The translations under genes were made by a program, and so were the position numbers. 64,000 nt of DNA from JAAFHB01 sp963677935 (GTDB taxonomy: Bacteria; Bacteroidota; Bacteroidia; Bacteroidales; Prolixibacteraceae), in NCBI GenBank assembly GCA_963677935.2, contig CAXXEH010000003.1, positions 1,736,001 through 1,800,000 on the forward strand, in the 5' to 3' direction. Positions 46,512 through 55,157 of this stretch are shown in pieces; within the stretch, counting starts at the first letter, position 1, and every line of letters begins with the position of its first letter. Below the pieces are notes generated by a model, which saw only the letters and a list, made by a program, of their open reading frames with translations, had not been told where the DNA came from and made no database searches.

Positions 46512-47156
46512 ATGGCGCCATCAGACCATTTTCCCGGGAAAATTCATTCACCAGGATCAAATAGTGAATCATCTGACCTGAGGTCGTGGTTCATGATTCA
46601 ATTACTACTCACATTAACAGGAGTTATTGGTATCGCGGCCATTTTTCTCCCCTTTTCCTGGAGTATTTCCCCTTTTTCCGCAGCTTTTATGAAGGATTTT
46701 GATCTGTGGCAGATCGCCTGGCCGGCCTTTCTACCGCTTCTTATAACAGTTGTATCTCTTCGTTGGCTCTTTGCACCAACATTTTCACGAATAGAGGTGA
46801 TCATCGCCCATTTTGCAGGAGCAGTGAGTATTGCATTGGTCTGCTTCACCTTTTTTAGCTTTATAACCAATATTGGAGGGTGGCCAACCGACATAAATGA
46901 GTGGCTCAGTCTGATTTTCCCAGTTGTAACTTTGGTTTTTGGCATTTACGTTCTGACCAGGAGCCGAAAGAATCTGATGCATAACCCGTTTCTGGCTATT
47001 TTTTCAATGCAGGTCGCTTATGTAGCCAATTGTCTATTATGTTTGATTTCCTTCTTCAGCGAGTGGCAGATCGGGGCCTATTTTTGCCTGATAACTGTTA
47101 TTGCCTATTTGATCCAGATAATTTTAGTTTATGTTTACAGGTATGATGCGAAGTAA
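46512..47156 (+). CDS. Unknown six-helix membrane protein
   Basis: 214 aa. A hydrophilic N-terminus of about 27 residues is followed by six hydrophobic segments (first MIQLLLTLTGVIGIAAIFL, last LITVIAYLIQIILVYVY) with short loops. Trp-rich loops (LWQIAWPAF, GGWPTDINEWL) are conspicuous. There is no transporter or enzyme motif that I recognise. It is transcribed divergently from apbE and convergently with the ABC-2 permease; no operon partner. Confidence 0.7.
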   Translation: MAPSDHFPGKIHSPGSNSESSDLRSWFMIQLLLTLTGVIGIAAIFLPFSWSISPFSAAFMKDFDLWQIAWPAFLPLLITVVSLRWLFAPTFSRIEVIIAHFAGAVSIALVCFTFFSFITNIGGWPTDINEWLSLIFPVVTLVFGIYVLTRSRKNLMHNPFLAIFSMQVAYVANCLLCLISFFSEWQIGAYFCLITVIAYLIQIILVYVYRYDAK

Positions 47157-47250
47157 GTAATGAGAATAACTTAATGTCGTAAAGATTGCTTTCCTTGATT
47201 ACTGTGACTCGTCCTGATTTTGGTTTACTTTTTCTGTAAACCTATTTCAG

Positions 47251-47300
47251 GACCAGACACCAGACACTCAGTCCCTTAGTCTTTCAGTCCCTTAGTCTCC
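47251..47300 (-). repeat. 8-bp repeat tract spanning the stop of the ABC-2 permease gene
   Basis: On the minus strand, units TAAGGGAC, TGAAAGAC, TAAGGGAC, TGAGTGTC follow one another without gaps. The permease stop codon (TAA) and its final codons (KGLKD) are made of this tract. Confidence 0.7.
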
Positions 47301-48526
47301 ACTTCGCTCCCTCTCATTTTCTTCTCCTGCCTGATTACTGTGATCTTGTAGGTAACAGCTGCCAGAACAAAATAAATTACCATCTGGATCAGCAAAAACA
47401 GTAGTTCGGGTTTAACCTGACTGATGGTTACCCCCATTGTCCTGATCCGCAAATACGCCGGAATCATTGAAGTACTCGGAAACACATGACCGATTTGGTA
47501 TAGTAAATGGGGAATAGAACTCTCAGGCCACGATAATCCGCTAATAAATAAAACAATAGGAGAAACAAAGACTAAGGTCATAATGGAATGTTCGCGGCGA
47601 CGAAAAAACATTGAAACCATTAACCCCAGGAAGATCACTGAAAAAAGGTAGGGGACCATCAGGATACATACATCGGTGAAGCTCCCCTTGTCGGGAAAAC
47701 CAAACCATTTGGATAAATAGATCAATGTAAAAACAAGATTTGGCACATAGATCATAAAATAGGCCATCCCTTTTCCAAAAACGACCGAAAACATTCCCTG
47801 CCTCACCCTGATTCCGGGCTGAACCTCCTGATTATTTCGTCGCTCCTTTCCTGCCCCGCCAATCATTCCAATCCCAATAAGCAGGGTTTGTTGCAGAATA
47901 ATCAGGATCATCCCGGGCATTACGTACGATCCGTAAGACCCGGCCGGATTATACAGATTATAAAATCGTGCAGGCATAGGATCACGCTGCTGCATTGCCT
48001 GCTCCTCACTGCTGCCCGCTGCAATCAGCCTTTTGATTTCAACACCCGCTGATAATGTACCGGAAGCCTGCATCGTTCCGCTGAGAGTTTCTTTGTAAAT
48101 CAAAAAATAACTTGCATCGCAATAAACACTTACAGATGCTTGAACCCCTTTTAACAGACTCTTTTCAAATCCTTCCGGAATGAGGATGATCCCTTTTGAG
48201 TTACCATCCCAGAACAGTTGCCTTGCCTCATGAAGACTTCCAACCTCCTGCGCAACAGAAATCTCTTTTGTGGCTCCAAACATCCTGATCATTTGCCTGC
48301 TTGTAGAAGTATTGTCAAGATCAACAACAGTAACAGGTATATCCCTGACTACATTATTTTTATAGCCAATAGAATAAACCAATGGATAAGCTAAAACCGC
48401 GAAAAACAGGATCAGCATCGCTCCATTATCCTTAAAGATGGTTTTTAACTCGTCGATAAATGAGAACCAGGTGAGATCAAGTCCTGAGAAAATATTTTTC
48501 CGTATATTTTTTAATTGCATTGCCAT
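47276..48526 (-). CDS. ABC-2 type transport permease (second of pair)
   Basis: 416 aa from the ATG at 48526 (MAMQLKNIRKNIF); a TTG five codons earlier is less likely. One N-terminal helix (ILFFAVLAYPLVYSIGY) is followed by a periplasmic domain of about 150 residues (VTVVDLDNTSTSRQMIRMF) and five C-terminal helices, the YbhS/YhgE layout of efflux permeases. It lies at the end of the tetR-tolC-hlyD operon, 54 bp after its paralogue. No ATPase gene is in the operon. Its extreme C-terminus is encoded by a short repeat tract. Confidence 0.88.
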   Translation of the reverse strand: MAMQLKNIRKNIFSGLDLTWFSFIDELKTIFKDNGAMLILFFAVLAYPLVYSIGYKNNVVRDIPVTVVDLDNTSTSRQMIRMFGATKEISVAQEVGSLHEARQLFWDGNSKGIILIPEGFEKSLLKGVQASVSVYCDASYFLIYKETLSGTMQASGTLSAGVEIKRLIAAGSSEEQAMQQRDPMPARFYNLYNPAGSYGSYVMPGMILIILQQTLLIGIGMIGGAGKERRNNQEVQPGIRVRQGMFSVVFGKGMAYFMIYVPNLVFTLIYLSKWFGFPDKGSFTDVCILMVPYLFSVIFLGLMVSMFFRRREHSIMTLVFVSPIVLFISGLSWPESSIPHLLYQIGHVFPSTSMIPAYLRIRTMGVTISQVKPELLFLLIQMVIYFVLAAVTYKITVIRQEKKMRGSEVETKGLKD

Positions 48527-48580
48527 TGTTTTAATAATCAAATTACCCCACTGCTATCTTAAGTATTTTATGGTCACAAC

Positions 48581-49765
48581 TTACTCGCGGAACCAGTATT
48601 TGGGATGTGAGAGTTTTCGTTTCATTCCCGGGAACGCAAGTAATCCACCCAGGATAAATGGGATAAATGCAAGAAATGCATAAAGAGTTTCTGAAATCGG
48701 CTCCCCTCTTAAGGTTTGACTCATAAAAATCTGTAACCAGAACGTATAGGGAAAAATCAGCGAAAACAGTTTTGCGAGTAAAGGCATTGCCATTGACGGA
48801 AAGGTAAGTCCTGAAAAGGTGAGGGCCATCATGGTATAGGCACTCCCGAGCGATAAGGATAACCGGAGATTGGCAGTGAGCTTTAAAAACAGGATTGCCA
48901 GCAACTGGTAGGAAATAATGAGAAGAAATTCTGAGATCAGAATGACTAGCAGGCTGCCGTGTAGGGGTGTTCCCAGGGTTCTGAGGAGAAAGATGTTCAT
49001 AATCATCATATCCATAAAAAACAAAAAGGTGTAGGGAAGCATCTTTCCTGCCAAGGCTATTCCGACTTTATGACCCGCCATTTCGATGAATTCACTGGCT
49101 GTCCCCTCTTTAAACTCCATCCCCAATGCATAGACCGATCCGAGAAAGATAAATACAACGGCGAGTAGGGGTAATAATCCAAGTACAAGGAAGTAGGAAT
49201 AATTTCCAAAAGGATTAAATAGGAGATGAACATTTACTTTAACAGGTCTCGCCTTTTCGATTGCCCGAGCCGGAGTCTCCCCTTTTTTAATTGCCACCTG
49301 GACTTTTACTCCGGCCGAGATTGTGGAAAGAGTTGTAAACAATCCGGATTTTAGGGCGCCACCTTTTACAACGTTTGTATTATTGATATAAACCGCGATT
49401 ACCGGGGAACTGTTATCCAATAGTTTGTGTTCCAGATCTGTTGGCAATACCACAATGGCATCAATTTTACCGGCTTCCATTATCGTTCTCGCCTCTTCAA
49501 TGGTGTTGGGCCGGCAAATCACCCTACAAACCGGAGCTGCATCTACCATTCGGGTGACTTTGGAGGAGAAAGCCGTATGATCCATATCTACAACCCCTAC
49601 AGGCAAATCCCTGACTACTCCATCTGAAAAGAGCCATATAATGATGAGAAAGGCGCTAACCGGAGCGACCATGGTCGTAAAGATCAGCACCCAACTGTCG
49701 GCTATCCGCCTGGTTTCGCGCCGCATTACCCGGATTAATGGTGTTTTTGCTAAGTTATTAAGCAT
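48581..49765 (-). CDS. ABC-2 type transport permease (first of pair)
   Basis: 394 aa, paralogous to the next gene: N-terminal helix around APVSAFLIIIWLFSDG, periplasmic domain with VGVVDMDHTAFSSKVTRMV (equivalent to VTVVDLDNTSTSRQMIRMF in the paralogue), then five helices including LVLGLLPLLAVVFIFLGSVY and LTFSGLTFPSMAMP. Pairs of such permeases with an HlyD adaptor and TolC form tripartite exporters of drugs or other amphipathic compounds. Starts 95 bp after hlyD, the gap being partly a repeat tract. Confidence 0.9.
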   Translation of the reverse strand: MLNNLAKTPLIRVMRRETRRIADSWVLIFTTMVAPVSAFLIIIWLFSDGVVRDLPVGVVDMDHTAFSSKVTRMVDAAPVCRVICRPNTIEEARTIMEAGKIDAIVVLPTDLEHKLLDNSSPVIAVYINNTNVVKGGALKSGLFTTLSTISAGVKVQVAIKKGETPARAIEKARPVKVNVHLLFNPFGNYSYFLVLGLLPLLAVVFIFLGSVYALGMEFKEGTASEFIEMAGHKVGIALAGKMLPYTFLFFMDMMIMNIFLLRTLGTPLHGSLLVILISEFLLIISYQLLAILFLKLTANLRLSLSLGSAYTMMALTFSGLTFPSMAMPLLAKLFSLIFPYTFWLQIFMSQTLRGEPISETLYAFLAFIPFILGGLLAFPGMKRKLSHPKYWFRE

Positions 49766-49814
49766 TCCTTTTAAAGTTACTTAAGTTTAAGATCAAAAAA
49801 AATGAGTCAGGGTG

Positions 49815-49859
49815 TAGCCAGCCGCAAGTTGCCAACCGCCAGCTGCAAGGTGCCTGCCG
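49815..49859 (-). repeat. GCTGGC-type degenerate repeat directly after hlyD
   Basis: The tract begins at the base after the hlyD stop codon and reads CGGCAGGC, ACCTTGCA, GCTGGCGG, TTGGCAAC, TTGCGGCT on the minus strand. The segment 49821-49843 matches 31965-31987 at 22 of 23 positions. Confidence 0.75.
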
Positions 49860-50852
49860 CTATTTCTTAACCCCATCCCAATTGACCAGTGCAGACATGC
49901 CGGGTCTTAATCCCGCAATTTTTTCTGCGGGGACTGCATGAACCTCAAAGGTTTTCATATCGAAATCGCCGGAAGTTTTTGTAGCATTCCATGTGGCAAA
50001 TTCGCCCAGAGCATTAATGTAGTTCACTTTGAGCAAGACCTCTTTCATGCCAAGTGCAGGAAAACGTGCTTTAAAAGTTGATCCCTTTTGAATAGCCGCC
50101 AGTAAATCTTCGCGAAGGTTAAAGGTTATCCAGATATCATCCAAATCGACGATTGTGATTACCGGATAACCTGCGGGAACAAGTTCGCCCCGTTCGGCAA
50201 TAATATTGGCAATCTCACCTCTGATCGGCGCAAAGATCCTGGTTTCGCTAAGATAGGAGTTCACCTCTGTGAGTACGCCATCAGCCTGCATCACCAAAGC
50301 TCCGGCAGAACCTTTATCCTCATAACGTGCCCCCTTTTTCGCCTTATCAAATAACGAACGGGCAGCTTTTTCAGTTTCGACAGCCGCTTTCATTCGGGTC
50401 TCAGCTTCATCTTTTTGCTGTTCAGCAACCACCCCCGATTTAAAAAGATTATCCACACGCTGAAAACTCTTTTTTGCAAACTCGGAAGCAGCCAGCGCAG
50501 TTTGCCACGAATTGAATGCCGCCTGAATATCCTCCTTCTGTGCACCGTTGTCTGCCTTTTCCTTTTGAAAACCTGCTGCTTTACGGACTGCCGATGCCTG
50601 CAAATATTTTGCATCGAGTTCGGGACTGCTAATGGTAAATAAAAGGGTGCCTAAGGTTACATCATCTCCCTTGTGAACCAGAAGAGAGTCGATTCTTCCA
50701 ACAAGTTTTGAGGCGACCTTTACCTGGGTAGCCTCTACTTCACCCTGTACTTCAAGGGGAACCGGCCGCGCAACAATAATAATGGCATATCCTATAAAAA
50801 TGATCAGTGCAATAATTGCGCCTGCAATCAGATAATGTTTTGTTTTGTTCAT
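49860..50852 (-). CDS. HlyD-family periplasmic adaptor
   Basis: 330 aa from the ATG at 50852 (MNKTKHYLIAGAIIALI). An upstream in-frame start would translate a 9-bp repeat tract (TIETTETIETIET) and is unlikely to be real. One N-terminal transmembrane helix is followed by a lipoyl half-motif (VEATQVKVASKLVGRIDSLLVHKGDDV), a coiled-coil hairpin (residues about 75-190) and the second lipoyl/beta-barrel part (ETRIFAPIRGEIANIIAERGELVPAGYPVITIVD). It would bridge the ABC-2 permeases and the TolC protein. Repeat tracts flank both ends of the gene. Confidence 0.93.
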   Translation of the reverse strand: MNKTKHYLIAGAIIALIIFIGYAIIIVARPVPLEVQGEVEATQVKVASKLVGRIDSLLVHKGDDVTLGTLLFTISSPELDAKYLQASAVRKAAGFQKEKADNGAQKEDIQAAFNSWQTALAASEFAKKSFQRVDNLFKSGVVAEQQKDEAETRMKAAVETEKAARSLFDKAKKGARYEDKGSAGALVMQADGVLTEVNSYLSETRIFAPIRGEIANIIAERGELVPAGYPVITIVDLDDIWITFNLREDLLAAIQKGSTFKARFPALGMKEVLLKVNYINALGEFATWNATKTSGDFDMKTFEVHAVPAEKIAGLRPGMSALVNWDGVKK

Positions 50853-50904
50853 TGTTTCTATTGTTTCTATGGTTTCTGTTGTTTCTATGGTTTGTGTGGT
50901 TTCT
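50851..50904 (-). repeat. Six 9-bp units ending at the hlyD start codon
   Basis: On the plus strand the units are ATTGTTTCT, ATTGTTTCT, ATGGTTTCT, GTTGTTTCT, ATGGTTTGT, GTGGTTTCT (consensus RTKGTTTCT). On the hlyD strand the last unit overlaps the first two bases of the ATG, so the tract occupies the ribosome-binding region. Confidence 0.85.
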
Positions 50905-50985
50905 GGAGTTAATAATAGTCGTATTCCCAATTCACATCTTCACCCACTCTCCCCATCTCTTTATTTCCCACTCCCCACATCCTTC

Positions 50986-52503
50986 TTAATACCTACACTG
51001 TTTCACATCCGGATTTCTCATATAGCTGACAAACTGATCGGATATCCCCGAATAATAGAGTAACTTCGAAAATGACACATCCCAGGCATAAATGGCTTGC
51101 AACCTGTCAATCTTCACTTTTGCAACTGCCAGATTTGCATCTGAAACCTGCGTTGCAGTCGCCATCCCTTCCGAAAAAGCCTTTTCCCTGGCACGTGAAT
51201 ACTCTTTCGTAAATTCCATTGCCGCATCCAGTTCATTGATCTGCTCAAGGTACATATTTAGCTCCTGGTAGTATTTGATAATGGCTGAGTGAATATCCGA
51301 TTCTGCCTTGGCATAAAAATCTTCTGCCTGCATCTCCTGCAATTTGGCTGCCTTTATTTTTCTGTTGCGGGCATTACCATCAAAAAGGTTCCACTGCAAA
51401 CCTAAACCAACCATATAATCGGGCAGATATGGCGACAAATCCTTGTTCACCAGATCGTAGGTTCCCGTGGCAGCTACAGTAGGCAAATAGGCAGATTTCT
51501 CAACTTTAATCCCCTGCTGCGCCAACTCTTTTTTCTTGTTAACCTGCCCCAATAAAGGACTATTTTCCAATGCTTTTTGCTGGTAGAAATCGAGTCGATC
51601 CCATTTTTCAAGGTAAAAAAGCTCTGAGACCGGATTGATCTTTGAACTCCCCGCCTCAGCAACAGTATTCAAAACGGCTTCGTTCAATATCTCAACCTGG
51701 CGGTCAGATTTTTTTAGTTCACGATCGGCATCAGCAAAATATACTTTCGCGTTTAGAACTTCAACCTGAGCAATCATCCCCTGTTGGGCAAGTTTCTTCG
51801 CATCCTCGAAATGTTTCTCCATCCCCGCTTTAACCTCCTGTCGCACTTTCACTGCCTGATTGGCCAGAATTAACCCAAAGTAGCGTTCAACCAACTCTCC
51901 GGTCAGCTCATGTGACTTCTGAATGGACTCGATTTCAGATTCCTCAAACTTTATTTTGGCAGCTTTATTGGCTGCATTTATCTTGCCACCCGTAAAAATG
52001 GGAAAAACAAATCCGGCATTCACCATTCCGAATTTCTTCTCCTGGATCGTTTGTACCCAATTGGCGCTGTTCACTGATTCAAGTCCCTCGAGCATTTTAG
52101 CCCGTAGAACTGTCGTTGAAACATCATCAGGAAGATAGGGCATTACACCATTCGTTTTCGGATCGGGATTTGGAACGCCCCCAAACTTGCCATAATGCCC
52201 CAAAGCATTATAGAGCGGTGAAATTGCATCCCGTACAGGTGTCAGGTCTAGTTCAATGTTGTCAGACATATAAACATAGGATGCGCTAAGCGAAATTCGT
52301 GGAAGATGCAACCCTTTTGCAGCTTTCACCTCCTGTTCCATCTGAAGTGATTTGTTGTGATACTGTTTGATCAAATGGTTATTTTGAAGCGAAAGACCTA
52401 ATGCCTCTTCAAAGGTTAGATTTTTCACAGTGATTGAACCATTCTGCCCGAAAAGTGAAAAACCTGTGATTAAAAACAATAATATCAATATATTAGTTCT
52501 CAT
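50986..52503 (-). CDS. TolC-family outer membrane efflux protein
   Basis: 505 aa with a signal peptide (MRTNILILLFLITGFSLFGQ). Two outer membrane efflux repeats follow: the first with NLTFEEALGLSLQNNHLIKQY and KGLHLPRISLSASYVYMS, the second with VKVEKSAYLPTVAATGTYD and YMVGLGLQWNLFDG, each with a long helical hairpin. This is the outer-membrane channel of the tripartite exporter. Its ATG is 6 bp after the tetR stop, so it is cotranscribed with the regulator. Confidence 0.94.
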   Translation of the reverse strand: MRTNILILLFLITGFSLFGQNGSITVKNLTFEEALGLSLQNNHLIKQYHNKSLQMEQEVKAAKGLHLPRISLSASYVYMSDNIELDLTPVRDAISPLYNALGHYGKFGGVPNPDPKTNGVMPYLPDDVSTTVLRAKMLEGLESVNSANWVQTIQEKKFGMVNAGFVFPIFTGGKINAANKAAKIKFEESEIESIQKSHELTGELVERYFGLILANQAVKVRQEVKAGMEKHFEDAKKLAQQGMIAQVEVLNAKVYFADADRELKKSDRQVEILNEAVLNTVAEAGSSKINPVSELFYLEKWDRLDFYQQKALENSPLLGQVNKKKELAQQGIKVEKSAYLPTVAATGTYDLVNKDLSPYLPDYMVGLGLQWNLFDGNARNRKIKAAKLQEMQAEDFYAKAESDIHSAIIKYYQELNMYLEQINELDAAMEFTKEYSRAREKAFSEGMATATQVSDANLAVAKVKIDRLQAIYAWDVSFSKLLYYSGISDQFVSYMRNPDVKQCRY

Positions 52504-52509
52504 TTGTCT

Positions 52510-53091
52510 CTATTTTAAAGCATTGATTGAAAATTCTGCTACCCGTTTTTGATCTTCATTTGTCCACCCTGTCCTACCAAAAAACCCTTTCATCCGCAGA
52601 TTAATAAATTCGATCGGATAGATAACGACGATACCGTAAACCTCTTCGGGCGAAATATTGCTGCTAATCTCATTATTCCCTATTCCCAGTTGTATTACTT
52701 TTTCGCAAAGTCTTTTAATCTGTTTTCGCTGTTGGTCCGATACCGGGAAATTATAATCGTGCATCAATACATGAATGAATTTAATCTCCTCGGGAGTTTC
52801 TGTTGCCATTTTAAAGAACTCACCGATCAGTTGTTCAATCACCTCTTTCAGGTTGACACAGGTACCCAACAAAAATTCAAGCTTTTCAATAATCTGGGCC
52901 ACCTTCGAAAAGAGTAACTTTGTCACAAGCTCCTGTTTACTGCTATAAAAGCGGTAAAGATATCCCTCGGCAACTCCTGCTCTTCGTGCAATTGAAGAGA
53001 TTGCTGCTCCCCCGTAACCATTCTGAACAACTAATTCAATGGTTGACTCCCTGATTCTTTGTATTTTACCTTCATCAATTAGACGTGCCAT
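52510..53091 (-). CDS. TetR/AcrR-family repressor of the efflux operon
   Basis: 193 aa from the ATG at 53091 (MARLIDEGKIQRI); an in-frame GTG at 53121 lies inside the operator and is rejected. The HTH is clear: RESTIELVVQNGYGGAAISSIARRAGVAEGYLYRFYSSKQEL in outline (shown here in parts: GAAISSIARRAGVAEGYLYR). The ligand-binding domain is divergent, as usual. As first gene of a tolC-hlyD-permease operon it probably represses it and is relieved by an exported compound. An 18-bp palindrome lies 16 bp upstream. Confidence 0.93.
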   Translation of the reverse strand: MARLIDEGKIQRIRESTIELVVQNGYGGAAISSIARRAGVAEGYLYRFYSSKQELVTKLLFSKVAQIIEKLEFLLGTCVNLKEVIEQLIGEFFKMATETPEEIKFIHVLMHDYNFPVSDQQRKQIKRLCEKVIQLGIGNNEISSNISPEEVYGIVVIYPIEFINLRMKGFFGRTGWTNEDQKRVAEFSINALK

Positions 53092-53106
53092 AAACTTTTT
53101 AATTAA

Positions 53107-53124
53107 TGAATGACTATTCACTCA
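53107..53124. promoter_or_regulatory. Candidate TetR operator
   Basis: TGAATGA-CTAT-TCACTCA: 7-bp arms with a single mismatch. It lies just downstream of the predicted tetR transcription start, in the spacer between the two divergent operons. Confidence 0.65.
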
Positions 53125-53134
53125 TATTTTTGTG

Positions 53135-53166
53135 CGAAAATAGATGGTTGAAACTAAATTACCAAA
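53135..53166 (-). promoter_or_regulatory. Putative promoter of the tetR-tolC operon
   Basis: TTTG (53166-53163), spacer 20 nt, TATTTTCG (53142-53135; seven of eight consensus positions). The predicted start point falls at the operator. Confidence 0.55.
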
Positions 53167-53267
53167 TATTGATACAGGTATTTTGCTTTAATAATAATTT
53201 ATTCAGTTAAAATTAATATTCAACTTACTTTGTACTTTTATGATCTATTTGAAAACTACAGACGATC

Positions 53268-54434
53268 ATGAAAATGAAAATCTTCGTTGTACTCTGGTTC
53301 ATTTTCATCAACTTATATTTAACGTGTATGGCACATGATCCCATGAGCCACATGACTAAAGATACTTTGAATTTTAGCGGTCAGCTTTCCTCCTGGGGAC
53401 TTTATAACGGGGGAAATAGTTCACCGGTTTATTTAGGAGCCCGCTATATACCCACATTGAATTATGCGATTAAATTACAGAATAACAGGCAATTTGATTT
53501 TGAAGCCTCCGCAAATTCGATAGGAACCCTGGGCATGAGCTCTTTCGACAAGACGCAAGGGGACTGCAGCTTACAGTCCTATCGTGCATGGGCACGCTAT
53601 TCATCAAGACGTTTGGAGCTACGCATTGGACTTCAAAAAATAAATTTTGGTTCTGCCACATTGCTTCGTCCGCTCATGTGGTTTGACCAGATCGATCCCC
53701 GCGACCCTTTGCAGCTTACGAATGGTGTGTGGGGATTACTGGGAAGATACTATTTTTCGGGCAATGCCAATCTATGGCTTTGGTCTTTGTATGGCAACAA
53801 CAAACCGAGACCCTGGGATGTGGATCAAACCAATCAAAAGTATCCTGAATTTGGTGGCCGGTTTCAGTCTCCCGTCCCAAAGGGTGAAGTTGCAATCACC
53901 CTCCACCACCGTATGACAGACACCCGTGGATTAGAAATAGCGATACCCTATTATCCTGCCGTTGCTGAAAACCGTATTGGGTTGGATGGTAAGTGGGACC
54001 TGGGTGTTGGACTCTGGTTTGAGGGGACTTACGTCAATAAAACAAAAGAGATGGGGAGATATACCAATACCGAAATTCTCAATGTAGGTACCGATAACAC
54101 CTTCGGAATCGGGAATGGTTTAAATGTTGTGTTTGAGCAATTACTTTTCTCCTATGATCAAAGTGCATTTACTTTTTCAAGGTCAACCGCTTTTAGTGGA
54201 TTATCGCTTTCTTACCCCATAAGTATAATCGATCAGCTCAATGTGATCTCTTTTTATGACTGGACCAATCACTCCTCCTACAATTTTCTGAATTTGAAAC
54301 GACAATTCAATAAAATTGCATTTTACGTCATGGCTTTCTGGAACCCGAAGAACTACCTATTACCACAGCAATTAAGCTCGGGAAATTATTTTTCGGGGAA
54401 AGGTATCCAACTGATGTTGGTGCTTAATCACTAA
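53268..54434 (+). CDS. Outer-membrane beta-barrel protein of unknown family
   Basis: 388 aa. A signal peptide (MKMKIFVVLWFIFINLYLT, cleavage near CMAHD) is followed by alternating amphipathic strands rich in Tyr/Trp/Gly (YLGARYIPTLNYAIKL; RLELRIGLQKINFG; DLGVGLWFEGTYV) ending in IQLMLVLNH, consistent with a porin-type barrel. The pattern recalls DUF1302-like barrels, which often accompany lipoprotein-sorting proteins, but I cannot assign it. It is the first gene of a five-gene operon with a LolD-like ATPase and FtsX permeases, which argues that it works with them at the outer membrane. Confidence 0.78.
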   Translation: MKMKIFVVLWFIFINLYLTCMAHDPMSHMTKDTLNFSGQLSSWGLYNGGNSSPVYLGARYIPTLNYAIKLQNNRQFDFEASANSIGTLGMSSFDKTQGDCSLQSYRAWARYSSRRLELRIGLQKINFGSATLLRPLMWFDQIDPRDPLQLTNGVWGLLGRYYFSGNANLWLWSLYGNNKPRPWDVDQTNQKYPEFGGRFQSPVPKGEVAITLHHRMTDTRGLEIAIPYYPAVAENRIGLDGKWDLGVGLWFEGTYVNKTKEMGRYTNTEILNVGTDNTFGIGNGLNVVFEQLLFSYDQSAFTFSRSTAFSGLSLSYPISIIDQLNVISFYDWTNHSSYNFLNLKRQFNKIAFYVMAFWNPKNYLLPQQLSSGNYFSGKGIQLMLVLNH

Positions 54435-54444
54435 ATTAATCGAT

Positions 54445-55152
54445 ATGAATGATTCTGAAATCATTAAAATTGAACACCTAACCAAACGATTTCACGTTGG
54501 CAACGGAGAATTTACAGCTTTGCACGACCTCAGTCTCACTTTCGCGAAAGGAGAATTTTCAGGTTTGGTAGGACCTAGCGGCTCAGGGAAAACAACCTTG
54601 TTAAATATCATGGGGACACTTGATTATCCTTCTGAAGGGATTGTTGAAGTTGTTGGTCAGTCAGTATCGGGGTTGACCAATAAAGAGGCTGCCCATCTCC
54701 GAAATTACAATATCGGATTTATCTTTCAAACCTACAATCTCCTTCAGGTGTATACGGTATTTGAAAATGTGGAATTTGCTTTACTACTTCAGCATCACAC
54801 TTCAAATGAACGAAAAAAGGCGGTTATGGAAGCGTTGGATTGGGTAGGGCTAACAGATAAAAAAAATTCAAGACCTTCCCAGCTTTCAGGAGGTGAATGT
54901 CAGCGCGTTGCCATTGCCAGAGCAATGGTCAAACGCCCGCTACTGGTTCTGGCAGATGAACCATCGGCAAATCTGGATGCCAGGAACTCTCACAACATTG
55001 TTCAGACCATGAAAAAGTTGAACAAGGAACTAAATACGACCTTTATCTTTGCCACACATGATGAAAAGGTGATGCAATATCTCAACCGAATCATTACCTT
55101 AAAAGATGGGGCTGTTGACGATGACAAACTGATCATTAACGGAGAAAATTAG
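54445..55152 (+). CDS. LolD/MacB-type ABC transporter ATPase
   Basis: 235 aa. Walker A GPSGSGKT (about residue 43), Q-loop IGFIFQTYNLL, signature LSGGECQR (about 147) and Walker B LLVLADEPSANLD, with H-loop FIFATHDEKV. The FQ(T/S)(Y/F)NLL and ATHD patterns place it with the ATPases of mechanotransmitting FtsX-type exporters (LolCDE, MacB). Two FtsX permeases follow, 6 bp downstream and then overlapping. The 11-bp gap to the upstream barrel gene implies cotranscription. Confidence 0.95.
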   Translation: MNDSEIIKIEHLTKRFHVGNGEFTALHDLSLTFAKGEFSGLVGPSGSGKTTLLNIMGTLDYPSEGIVEVVGQSVSGLTNKEAAHLRNYNIGFIFQTYNLLQVYTVFENVEFALLLQHHTSNERKKAVMEALDWVGLTDKKNSRPSQLSGGECQRVAIARAMVKRPLLVLADEPSANLDARNSHNIVQTMKKLNKELNTTFIFATHDEKVMQYLNRIITLKDGAVDDDKLIINGEN

Positions 55153-55157
55153 CAGCT

